In this document: piece after piece, positions 19,800 through 27,847 of the stretch
How the letters are laid out: every line of letters begins with the position of its first letter
How positions within the stretch are numbered: the stretch's first letter is position 1
Assembly: GCF_016743775.1 (NCBI RefSeq)
Contig: NZ_JAEQMY010000036.1
Span: 1 to 51,471, forward strand
DNA length: 51,471 nucleotides
Direction of reading: 5' to 3'
DNA from: Microvirga aerilata
GTDB taxonomy: Bacteria; Pseudomonadota; Alphaproteobacteria; Rhizobiales; Beijerinckiaceae
The notes under the pieces: model-generated
Seen by the model: only the letters and a program-made list of their open reading frames with translations
Database searches by the model: none
What the model was told of the DNA's origin: nothing
Made by a program: the position numbers and the translations under genes

Positions 19800-20053
19800 A
19801 TGATCCGCAAGCGCAGCTCTCCCTGACAGGCTCAGGTGCGCCGCCAAGGCTTCCCTCCCCTTGTTCAGGCCTTTGCATCCCAGGCCGACGCGGCTGCTTG
19901 GGCCTGGGATAAAGAAAATAACATTGACCGAGCTGAACTTTCCCTAGCGATCACGACTCAAAGCGCATCACGGTCTACGATCTCCTGCAACGCTACGAAC
20001 AGAAGTTTACAGTGAGGAAGCGAGGAGCTGACCCATCCCGCGTGAACTCCTAG
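19800..20053 (+). pseudogene. Tyrosine recombinase (integrase), decayed N-terminal fragment
   Basis: From an ATG at 19800 the frame reads MIRKRSSP, then TGA (19824-19826) where integrases have Trp (SWQAQVRRKG type). It continues QAQVRRQGFPPLVQAFASQA, DAAAW and IDRAELSLAITTQ. About one base is then missing near 19960 (AAAG, probably once AAAAG), and the next frame continues KRITVYDLLQRYEQKFTVRK, RGADPSRV until TAG at 20051-20053. This is the N-terminal arm plus the start of the core-binding domain of tRNA-targeting integrases; the catalytic domain is absent. Identification is by pattern recognition, supported by its location next to a duplicated tRNA end. Confidence 0.75.
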
Positions 20054-20140
20054 TCCCGTCTATTTCATGCCGGTGCTGCTGAGGGGATCTAAACCATAAC
20101 GGGGAGGAGGGGGCGATATCAGACCAAGAACACAGTTACA

Positions 20141-21750
20141 TCACTGGCGCGGCACGGCTGTCTTATTGTTTGATCGCGCTCCTCTTCTGCGTGTTGAGAC
20201 TACCGATAACCGTTTTAGCAGCGCAGGGTGAATCACCATGCGTTTATCCGCTAAAAGGGTTGGATCCCCACGAAAAGACCACCTATTCCTGAAATCGGTG
20301 CCAGTCGATCCCGCTCGGAAGGAGTTACCAATCGCTCCGAGCCTATAAAGATCAGCGAGTATCTCTCTGACCGACCTACGCTTGAGCAAGCCTGTAAGCA
20401 CAGATGAATGTTGGGCCAATCTATCGAAACGCTCTGCAATCTGCTGGAATTCGAATGCTGCAGAGCCACCCGAGATAACGCTCTCAATCGCGTCGACTTC
20501 CACATCAGAATATATAGCACTTAGTTCGTAGCGGATTTCGTCCCACAACTTAGCCGAGTATTCTGTCTCCGTTTCATGCAGTACATCCACTGTGAACTTT
20601 GTCTCGGCTGGGAATAGTCTCTGTGCAAGACTCAAGCGCCAGACAATATCTCGTGGCTTGTAAAATGATTTGTCTAGTATGAAAGCCTCTACAGGCTCGC
20701 CATTTACGACTTGAGGGAAGTAGGTGCCTATAGGATCATCAGAGACTGGAACCCCTGCAATGCGCTCAGATGCTTGAATCTTCGTTTTTATGATCTGGAT
20801 GAGCGGGTGATTAAGAGACCGGTTCGCATGATGCCAAGAAATGTGAAATCCCTGGTCATGAACAAGGCGATCAACCTCTTGTCCGAGCGACCCCATAGCG
20901 TCAATTACCTCAGAACGCACTGCCGCAAGAACATGTAGCGGCACACCCGCCTTGCGGAAAACATCATTCATTAACGCAACCGAGAAAAGAAGATCTCGTA
21001 CCATACGCTGATCACGCCGGTGCTGCTCTGGCGTATGATAAAAGGCTTCCAGCTCATCGAAATAAATGAAAGTGGGTTTGACGAACTCTACCTTTGACAG
21101 AGTAGCCAACACCTTTCTGCTCAAAGCATCAAGGCTGGTCCTACCCTGTTCTCCCTCTTTCTTAAAATCCCCGCCAAGTTCGGCTTCGAAAAACCGACAT
21201 CGGCTCGGATTTTAACGTTAGCGCCTTCCAGCTTCGGCATAAAGCCGATCGCCTTCCTGAAGATCGAGTCATCATTCAACCCAAGAAGCCGAACTGCTTT
21301 CCCTGCAGTGCCAACGCTAGACTCGCTATACGCACCAGGGTTCTCCTTTATGTTCTCGCCGATTTTATGCAGGATGAACCAGGACCAAGCGGCCTTGAAG
21401 TCTTGCGCAACTTCCATGCTCTTTGGATCGAGGTCAGTCCAAGAAATTCCAACCTCATTCGAGATATGCAGCCTTTGCGACTCCGTTAGATCAGTCTTAA
21501 ATAGAACGAAATCTGTGATAGCACCAGATTTGCGGCGCTGCTCTGCGTGCCATCGAAGCAGGGATGTTTTCCCTGTACCTCGAAATCCCTCGATAAAGAA
21601 GATGTCGCCGTTGTGCATTCGATTTGGCTCAACGGTAGCGGGAATGAGAAATGCATCAAATATCTCTTGGTCGCGCTCATTCGAGGGGGTGAGGTACTCG
21701 TGTTTCCCGTCAACTTTACCGACCCGCAGTTGTCGCAAAGCCAAAGACAT
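20141..21750 (-). pseudogene. P-loop ATPase interrupted by one frameshift (possible defence ATPase)
   Basis: Two overlapping frames form one protein. The first (ATG at 21750, after GAGGGGGCG) has Walker A GFRGTGKTS at residues 55-63. The second (to 20141) has Walker B in PTFIYFDELEAFYH and a sensor-like VLAAVRSEVIDAM. After the five-T tract at 21189-21193, the first frame runs off to a stop at 21123-21121, while the second frame, read from the same point, gives the smooth FEAELGGDFKKEGEQGRTSL, DALSRKVLAT. One extra T would restore a 536-residue ATPase. Its Walker B followed by long helical C-terminus is like STAND/KAP-type ATPases, possibly the Sll1717-like group of defence islands, but this is inference. 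The DNA is visibly AT-richer than its neighbours. It may be a true mutation, a sequencing slip at a homopolymer, or programmed slippage. Confidence 0.75.
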
Positions 21751-22007
21751 GAACGCCCCCTCTAAATCGTTAAGCTGGTGCCGCTACCAGCTTCATCGTC
21801 GTTGGTCATCTAAACGAGTACGAGATAGACCCGCAATAGGTTCAACAGAGTTGCTGGAACTCAGCGCCTCAGGCCCACGAGAAAGGTTGTTGGTACTGCA
21901 TAGCTCACAAAAGGCGTGCACGATCGTGAACACCTGCACTAGCTCATTTGAGGTCAGTTTCAGACTCGTTTCAATTGTGGTCGGAGGCACCCTCACCTCA
22001 GCAGGCT

Positions 22008-22316
22008 CTAGGGCGCAACGACTCTCCTGCTTTCCCTCACCGCTTGGCTTGGGCCTTCTCCCTGACGGCTCTGCTTGGCTTCTAGTAGGAAGCATCCTCG
22101 CTTGTAGAGGTTGATACATCCCGCGCCATAGGGCTTGCGGAAGATAACCCCACCCCACGCTCAAACACATAAGCATTGTTCTTGGTGGCCGTCCCGGCAG
22201 GATCGGGGTTAGATACACCAACTACGCCGCAAAGCTCAGTCAGAAACAGGGCATAGTTGGCACGTTCTTGCCCGCCCAGACCCGCTGTCCAGCGAGAAAA
22301 ATCTTACAATGTTCAT
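22008..22316 (-). pseudogene. Type IIG/MmeI-like DNA methyltransferase, decayed N-terminal fragment
   Basis: Reading leftwards from an ATG at 22316, pieces in successive frames give MNIVRF, SRWTAGLGGQERANYALFLT, ELCGVVGVSNPDPAG, NNAYVFERGV, then after a shift IFRKPYGAGC, INLYKRGCFLLEAKQSRQ, ending at TAG (22008-22010). This is the N-terminal region of large adenine methyltransferases that carry a fused nuclease (COG1002 type), where the FLTELCDLLGV and YVFER signatures precede IDLYKRxxFVLEAKQ, the nuclease D...ExK. Here the Asp is Asn. At least two frameshifts are needed (near 22304 and 22183). The catalytic methyltransferase part is gone. The fragment sits upstream of the broken ATPase on the same strand. 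Confidence 0.75.
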
Positions 22317-22596
22317 AATCCAATGTCCCCGGCTCGGACGGTAGAGAACGCAGCAGGGGCACGCAAGGTGGTGTGAATGGCAGGCTCACAGCCATCGAAC
22401 GCTCCTCACCCGGAGAGATCCATAAACAGTTGTCAATGCCGGTCTCGGCCTGAAACGCAGGAGCCAAAACCTGCACGGATTGGACCAGAGCTCCGCCCGG
22501 CACCCCAACCCTGATGGTGCGCTCTTGCGCTCTGGCCGGGCCCAAGCAGAAAAGAGCGGTGACCACGATAGCCAAGACGGTCCGGTACAATGACAT
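22240..22596 (-). pseudogene. Periplasmic substrate-binding protein, N-terminal fragment
   Basis: From an ATG at 22596 the frame gives a clear signal peptide (MSLYRTVLAIVVTALFCLGP, cut after ARA) and then RTIRVGVPGGALVQSVQVLA and PAFQAETGI, the first beta-alpha unit of polyamine/iron-type ABC binding proteins. After about residue 54 (near 22435) the similarity stops, and the frame runs on through unrelated sequence into the methyltransferase fragment. It is a truncated gene, not a functional transporter part. Confidence 0.6.
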
Positions 22597-22683
22597 CAAA
22601 CCTGCGCCGCGCTTGATAGCGATCATCAGGACAACTGGCTGGATCAGCACTGGTTCATCTGATTCGCTAAGGGCAATCCCCGT

Positions 22684-22893
22684 TCAGCCCGTCCCTTGCG
22701 AGGAGGCAGATGCAGGCACGATGTCGGCCTCACGCACCACGCGCTGGACCGGCCCAATCGCGGCCTTGATCCGGTAGAGTGGCTCATCGTCCGGTCCGGA
22801 GGGAAGAAGGCGCAGGATCTCGTAGATCCCGGTGTTGTCGAGAAGCCGTTCCCTTGGCCGCACAAACTGGCCAACTCCGAATCTGTGAGTCAT
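22684..22893 (-). CDS. Small hypothetical protein, 69 aa
   Basis: The protein starts MTHRFGVGQFVRPRERLLDN and continues TGIYEILRLLPSGPDDEPLYRIKA, then VQRVVREADIVPA. The beta-rich pattern resembles small SH3-like hypothetical proteins widespread in Methylobacteriaceae; I know no function. A GAGGG site lies nine bases upstream of the ATG at 22893. A longer frame adds 38 residues of different character and is less likely. Confidence 0.6.
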   Translation of the reverse strand: MTHRFGVGQFVRPRERLLDNTGIYEILRLLPSGPDDEPLYRIKAAIGPVQRVVREADIVPASASSQGTG

Positions 22894-23132
22894 GGCGTCT
22901 GTCCCTCGTCCTTGGGCGCAGCTCTTCTGAATGGCCGGCCCGATGCTGAACCAACCGCGTCGCTTGGCTTGGCGTTCCAGCGGAGGCTGTCCTGAGGTTT
23001 GGGCCATTCATCACCACACTCAAGCCTGGCTCTGTTCAACAATCCAGGAGCAACTCTGCTGCTCGCCGGGATTGCGCGTTAGGCTCATGAGGTCCATGGC
23101 ATCACTTCGAGGGGCAGGTCAGGAGAAGGTTG

Positions 23133-23642
23133 ATGCTTAACTGGCTTCTTGGCCCTGGGACCAGCAAGGCCGTACAATCCGCATGGGCCCCGGAGATGGT
23201 CAATCGCGTGAGCCGACACGTGGAGGATCAGGTGTTCGCCATCACTGGACGGCGCGGGGCGCTCCTCCCATCGCACAGCAGCATGACCGACCTGCTGATC
23301 GGAGCCTATATCGTGGGCGCCCTCGAGGGCTACGCCCGCACCATTCCTGAGATCCAGAATACGGCCGAACGGGGGAACACCCCTGAACTCCTCCAGGATG
23401 CAGCCACCGAGGTGTGCTCGCGAGTGTTCGGTCCGGAGTGGGTGCGATGGGTCCGCTATCAACTTCCACAATGGGATGGGCCGCCGGCATATCACCCCAT
23501 CTTCCGGCGGGAGCTTTCCAGAATGTGCTGTCGTGGTGCCCGTGACGGCCGATGCCTGGCTTCCAATGATCCCCTCAGCTTTGCCAAGGCCGGAAGCCTG
23601 CTTGCCTTTCTGCTCGAGATGATGGAGCCACAAGTTCAATGA
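23133..23642 (+). CDS. Hypothetical protein, 169 aa
   Basis: The ATG at 23133 follows AGGAG by seven bases. The first about 105 residues (MLNWLLGPGTSKAVQSAW..., MTDLLIGAYIVGALEGYART) look like a normal helical soluble protein. The last about 50 are Arg/Cys-rich and less convincing, so the 3' end may be frameshifted. No family is recognised. The gene is isolated between the island and the LysM protein. Confidence 0.5.
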   Translation: MLNWLLGPGTSKAVQSAWAPEMVNRVSRHVEDQVFAITGRRGALLPSHSSMTDLLIGAYIVGALEGYARTIPEIQNTAERGNTPELLQDAATEVCSRVFGPEWVRWVRYQLPQWDGPPAYHPIFRRELSRMCCRGARDGRCLASNDPLSFAKAGSLLAFLLEMMEPQVQ

Positions 23643-23766
23643 TGCGCCGCCTGCTGGACGCCGAGTGGACCGCAGCGCAAGGGGCGGACGCGATCATCTA
23701 CCACTCCAGGGCATAGGCTCACGGGCTCAGAGAGCGAGCCGATCAGGTCCTGTTATGTCGCACTCC

Positions 23767-24474
23767 TCAGAGCTTCGTGCCGGTGATCTGGAAGGGAGCG
23801 GAACGCACCTTCCACTCCGCCTCTTCGGCCGCGACGGTCAGCACAAAACGCTCCTGACCCGTGCTCCAGTCAGGAACTCTCACAGTGGCCTGAAGGGTCC
23901 CGTCCGCGCTGGTCCTGGCTTGCTGGAGAACCTCGTAGGCGGTCCGAGGTGCGCCACCGCCGATGACCACCGCAGTGTCGGCGGGGAGACCCTTGGCGGA
24001 TACGGTCACCGTGGTGCCGACGGTGCCATTCCCGGGGGCGAGCGCGACCTCGGCCTTGCTCACGTCGACGTTCGTGGAGTTGATCCGGTCACCGATGCCG
24101 CCCAGTCGCTGACGCAGGTCCGGGTTCTTGTCGAGAAGGTTGTCCACGGACGAGGTGAGATCCTGCGCCATTCCGCTCAGCGCGCTGCCGGCCTCGCGGG
24201 CGAGCGATCCCAGTCGCTCAGTTGTCGGCTGGTCTGTCGAGGCGGTGAGCTTCAGCTCCCGGCCAACCCGAAGATCGTCGGATCCCTCAACTGCCGGGTT
24301 GGCCCGCAGGATGGCGGCTTCGGTCGTCTCGCAGCGAGCAGCAATGCTGCTGATCGTATCTGATCGGCCCACCTTGGTTGCATCGCCACAAGGGGAGGAT
24401 GGTTGCGCCCAGACCGAGGTTGAGCCAAGAAGTGCCAGGGCAAAGGAGACAGGGAAGTAATGCCGAGGCTTCAT
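23767..24474 (-). CDS. Exported LysM-domain protein
   Basis: A 235-residue protein. Residues 1-24 are a signal peptide (FALALLGSTSVWA, then QPSS). A LysM module spans about 33-76: VGRSDTISSIAARCETTEAA, then ILRANP and LRVGRELKL. It is followed by a helical linker (LTSSVDNLLDKNPDLRQRLG) and an Ig/beta-sandwich-like C-terminus (VALAPGNGTVGTTVTVSAKG). LysM binds peptidoglycan, so the protein is expected in the periplasm on the wall; the role of the C-terminal domain is unknown. Confidence 0.82.
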   Translation of the reverse strand: MKPRHYFPVSFALALLGSTSVWAQPSSPCGDATKVGRSDTISSIAARCETTEAAILRANPAVEGSDDLRVGRELKLTASTDQPTTERLGSLAREAGSALSGMAQDLTSSVDNLLDKNPDLRQRLGGIGDRINSTNVDVSKAEVALAPGNGTVGTTVTVSAKGLPADTAVVIGGGAPRTAYEVLQQARTSADGTLQATVRVPDWSTGQERFVLTVAAEEAEWKVRSAPFQITGTKL

Positions 24475-24660
24475 GGGAATATCCTTTGTTCGGTTTTGCC
24501 GCTGCCTGAATGCTCTTGATCAAGGTCGCGCGCCAAAGGCCCGAGAGGTCAGAACACCCGAAGGAATAACCGCCTCCGGTTCTATTCGTTGCCGAGCCAT
24601 CCTGATGTCGAGTTCTCCCAGAGAGCGCTCGCTGCAACATTTGATTGGACCCGCTCTCAG

Positions 24661-25653
24661 TCAGTGGCGTCCACGGCCAAGCCGCGTAGCCTCTTCTGTA
24701 CGCTCGGGCTCTCCCGCACCATCAACGGTGACCTCGTTCAGGTGACGTGGGGCAGGCGGGTTGTCGCCCGCGGGCCACCCCTCGCGCTGACGCGTGCGAT
24801 CCCCATCCGCCTCCTCGGTCTGATCGTGCAGGAGCACCACGTTGGTCGGGAACGGCAGGTCGATGCCGGCATGACCCAACGCCTGCTGAACGGCCTGGAT
24901 CACGCGTCCGCGCACATGCACCACCTCGGCGCGTTGCGGCCGGGTCCACCAGCGCACCTTGATGTTGACGCTGGACCCGGCAAGCTCCCACGGGATAGCT
25001 TCAGGCGCGGGTTCGTCGGAGACACCCGGCACTCCCTTCAGTGCGCTGCGGATCACCTCGCAGGCTTGCCCCACATCGTCACCGTACCCGATCCCGACAT
25101 CGTACTCGCTGCGGCTCTGCTCGAAGGCCGTGTTGACAGTGACGGACTCGGTATAGACGCTGCTGTTGGGGATGATCACCCGCTTGCCATCATAGGTCCT
25201 GATCAGGGTCGCCCGCGCCTCGATGCGCTCGACTGTTCCCTCGTGCTTGCCGACCACGATCTGATCACCCTGGCGGAAGGGCTGCCGCAGGAGCAGCAGA
25301 AGGCCAGCAAGCCAGTTTTGCAGGATGTCCTTGAACGCGAAACCAATGGCGATGGAGCCGACACCCAGGGTGGCCAGGACGTCGGCGGGCTTGACCGACG
25401 GGAATACGATGGTCGCAACGACCAGAAGGCCGAGCACGATGATCGACCAGCGCGCGGAGCCGGCGAGCAGGGTGGCAAGGTCCGGGCGGCCACGGTAGTT
25501 GAAAAATCGTGATACGGCCGAGCGGGCGCCCCAGGCAATCGCCAGAAAGAGCAGGAAGACGACCATGGCAATGCCGAGGTTGGGCAGGATCCACCAGAAG
25601 CCCGTGATGAACCCCTCGATCCGCTCCAGCGTGATGCTTGCATCAGTCACCAT
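24661..25653 (-). CDS. MscS-family small-conductance mechanosensitive channel
   Basis: A 330-residue protein. The ATG at 25653 follows AGGAG by nine bases; a longer frame upstream lacks membrane character. There are three N-terminal membrane spans, the pore-lining TM3 GVGSIAIGFAFKD (97-109) followed by ILQNWLAGLLLLLRQPF, then the beta domain (QIVVGKHEGTVERIEARATL, IPNSSVYTE) and an alpha/beta domain. Such channels release solutes on osmotic downshock. The last about 50 residues are polar and probably unstructured. It is first in a run of minus-strand membrane genes. Confidence 0.93.
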   Translation of the reverse strand: MVTDASITLERIEGFITGFWWILPNLGIAMVVFLLFLAIAWGARSAVSRFFNYRGRPDLATLLAGSARWSIIVLGLLVVATIVFPSVKPADVLATLGVGSIAIGFAFKDILQNWLAGLLLLLRQPFRQGDQIVVGKHEGTVERIEARATLIRTYDGKRVIIPNSSVYTESVTVNTAFEQSRSEYDVGIGYGDDVGQACEVIRSALKGVPGVSDEPAPEAIPWELAGSSVNIKVRWWTRPQRAEVVHVRGRVIQAVQQALGHAGIDLPFPTNVVLLHDQTEEADGDRTRQREGWPAGDNPPAPRHLNEVTVDGAGEPERTEEATRLGRGRH

Positions 25654-25828
25654 CGTGTCGACTCCTGGCTCGCGGCGTCCGGTGACTGGCGGAACGTGTG
25701 CAAGGCGACCGGTGTTCCGGCGAAAATCTCCGCCGGAAGCTGCATCGGAGGGGAAGGGACGAAGGAGTTTGGCTGTCGCGGGCCGTTCCGGTGTCGCTGA
25801 TCCGCAGCCGCCGATCCGATTGAGCAGG

Positions 25829-26341
25829 TTACGGTTGCCGCACGCTCGCCAAGGTAGGCTTGGCCGCTTCATGGTCCGCGCCCTTGATGACCGCGATGGT
25901 GCCGTCCGTCTCCAGCACAACGGCCGCTGCCTGGCTCGCGTCGATCACGCCATTGGAGCGTAACGCCGCCATCACCTCGTCTCGTGTGATCCGCTGTGCC
26001 CGCATGGCCCCATCGAGAAACTCGCCCTGGTGCATGATCAGGCTGGGCTCGCTCTTCACCAGATCCCGGAACCCGGGTGATCGGACTGAAAGCCAGGTGA
26101 TCATGAACTGGAGAAACACCAGCAGCACCATCGCCAGAACGCCCTCGGCCAGCGCCACGCTCTTGCTGAGCAGAACCGTGGCAAGGGTGGAGCCGAGCGC
26201 AACCGTGACCACCAGATCAAATGCATTGAGCTTCGTGAGCGTGCGCTTTCCCGAAATACGCAGGATGGCCACTAGGGCGACATAGGCAAACGTTCCAACC
26301 AGGAGCACACGCCCCAGTCCGGTCCAGGAGTCAAACAACAT
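25829..26341 (-). CDS. DUF421 (YetF-like) membrane protein
   Basis: A 170-residue protein with three N-terminal membrane spans, LRISGKRTLTKLNAFDLVVT, VALGS, and the soluble domain SEPSLIMHQGEFLDGAMRAQ, RITRDEVMAALRSNG. These are the signatures of DUF421/YetF proteins, whose function is unresolved. The ATG at 26341 follows GGAAGGAAG and overlaps the 3' end of the upstream DUF2254 gene by 11 bases, so the two are coupled. Confidence 0.88.
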   Translation of the reverse strand: MLFDSWTGLGRVLLVGTFAYVALVAILRISGKRTLTKLNAFDLVVTVALGSTLATVLLSKSVALAEGVLAMVLLVFLQFMITWLSVRSPGFRDLVKSEPSLIMHQGEFLDGAMRAQRITRDEVMAALRSNGVIDASQAAAVVLETDGTIAVIKGADHEAAKPTLASVRQP

Positions 26342-27662
26342 GGATGCTTCCTTCCTTGGGGCGGGTGGCGGTGGCAACCCTGGCCTGCTCGATCCGGCGT
26401 AAAACGGCTGTGCGGTCACTGGGCGCAAGGCGCGCCTCCGTGGCTGTTTCGGCCAGCTTGCCGAGATGCTGAGCCACTGCTGTTTGAGCCTGTCCGGACC
26501 GGAGAACGGGCGCGAGTTGGCCCAGGACGTCCGCCATCCGGATCAGGACGGCAGGGATCTCCTGTCCGGCCTGCCGGATCCCGTCAAAGGCGGCATCGGC
26601 AAGACCCTGCACGTCCGCTCGCTGGGCGATCACCCGAACCTTGCCCTCCTTGTCGCGCCAGACAGCCTGCTGGAGCGAGCGCATGAAGATCTCCTCCAGC
26701 GCGGCGGCGAGCCGGTCAATCACGGCAATGGCGGTGTAGGGGTCGTTGATGCCGGGGGACAGGGCCCTCAGGGCAATCTCCACGAGCTGGCGCAGGCCGA
26801 ACTCGAGATCCTGCGCCGAGCTGCGCTCCCCACCGACCACGAAGGCGGCCCTGATGCCCTGCACGGCTTCTTCACCAAGAGGACGCCCTGCATGGACGAC
26901 CACATGCTCGCCGTTCTTCAGCACGAAGTGGCCGGCTCGCACCTTCACGGCAAAAACCGCGTCCGCGCGGCAGGCCAGCGTGACAAGCCTGTCGTAGTCG
27001 ATCACCTGGATATAGCCGCTTCGGTCCAACGAGACGGCTGCGGCCCTAGGCCTTGTCAGGTCCGGGATCGCAGGCTCCGTCTCCTTGGCTTCTGCCGGCA
27101 GCATGCTGCGGATGTCGTTGTGCAGGTCGCCCGCCACCCGCGCGACGATGCTGTCGGCGATGATCGCGCGGGCGATCTTGTGCACGTAGAACAGCAAGGC
27201 AAACAGGCAGACGACCGTCAGGGCGCTGCCGATCGTCACCGCAACATGAGGCACTCCTTCGACCCCGAGGGTCTCATCAAGGCTGCGCAGGACCACAAGG
27301 ACGTAGAGAATGGTGCCCAGGAAGAGCCCCAGCACGGTCTGGATCTGCCGGTCGCCCATGAAGGTCGAGATCAGGCGCGGTCCAAGCTGGTTGGCCGCCA
27401 GGGTCAGGATGACGAAGGTGACAGACACCACAAGCGAGGTCATCGTCATCAGCCCCGAGAGCAGGCTGGACATGAGATCGCGCGCGCTGCTGGCATCACC
27501 CCCGTAGAGCCACCAGAAGCCGCCGACATCCCGGACTTCGAGAAAGGAGGCTCCGGACGTGAGAACCCAATAGGCCAGGCTCAGCGCCAGCGCACTGAGG
27601 ACCAGGGGAATGATCCAGAGCTGACCGCGCAGAAGGACGATGACATTCCGGAGACGATCCAT
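26331..27662 (-). CDS. DUF2254 family membrane protein (copy A)
   Basis: A 443-residue protein with four N-terminal membrane spans and a large cytoplasmic part. Family signatures are MTSLVVSVTFVILTLAANQL, GPRL, the LRSL stretch after TM3, and the C-terminal QDLEFGLRQLVEIALRALSP, GINDPYTA. DUF2254 proteins have no established role. Copy B is read divergently 185 bases away, so a shared control region probably drives both. Confidence 0.88.
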   Translation of the reverse strand: MDRLRNVIVLLRGQLWIIPLVLSALALSLAYWVLTSGASFLEVRDVGGFWWLYGGDASSARDLMSSLLSGLMTMTSLVVSVTFVILTLAANQLGPRLISTFMGDRQIQTVLGLFLGTILYVLVVLRSLDETLGVEGVPHVAVTIGSALTVVCLFALLFYVHKIARAIIADSIVARVAGDLHNDIRSMLPAEAKETEPAIPDLTRPRAAAVSLDRSGYIQVIDYDRLVTLACRADAVFAVKVRAGHFVLKNGEHVVVHAGRPLGEEAVQGIRAAFVVGGERSSAQDLEFGLRQLVEIALRALSPGINDPYTAIAVIDRLAAALEEIFMRSLQQAVWRDKEGKVRVIAQRADVQGLADAAFDGIRQAGQEIPAVLIRMADVLGQLAPVLRSGQAQTAVAQHLGKLAETATEARLAPSDRTAVLRRIEQARVATATRPKEGSIHVV

Positions 27663-27847
27663 GAACCGTCAACCTCGAACGCCTGTTCAGGGATCCATCG
27701 GGGCAGCGTCAGCGTAACATTCCTGAAACACAGGGGGCGTTGTCGGGTAGCTCGGTCTTATTCCACAACGGAAGAGCTCCGGTCCCGGAACCGATCCAAC
27801 CGTCACAGCATAGTGTCAGGAACGAAGCAGAGCTATACCGAGGGCAG

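Noticed and set aside
21121..21750. Treating the two ATPase frames as two separate genes
   Set aside because: Walker A and Walker B would be on different proteins, and the second has no good start (only a TTG in the first gene's stop), while one extra T joins them smoothly.
21793..22221. 142-residue minus-strand frame upstream of the ATPase
   Set aside because: Its first half is an out-of-frame reading of the methyltransferase fragment that spells INLYKRGCFLLEAKQ; the rest has no support.
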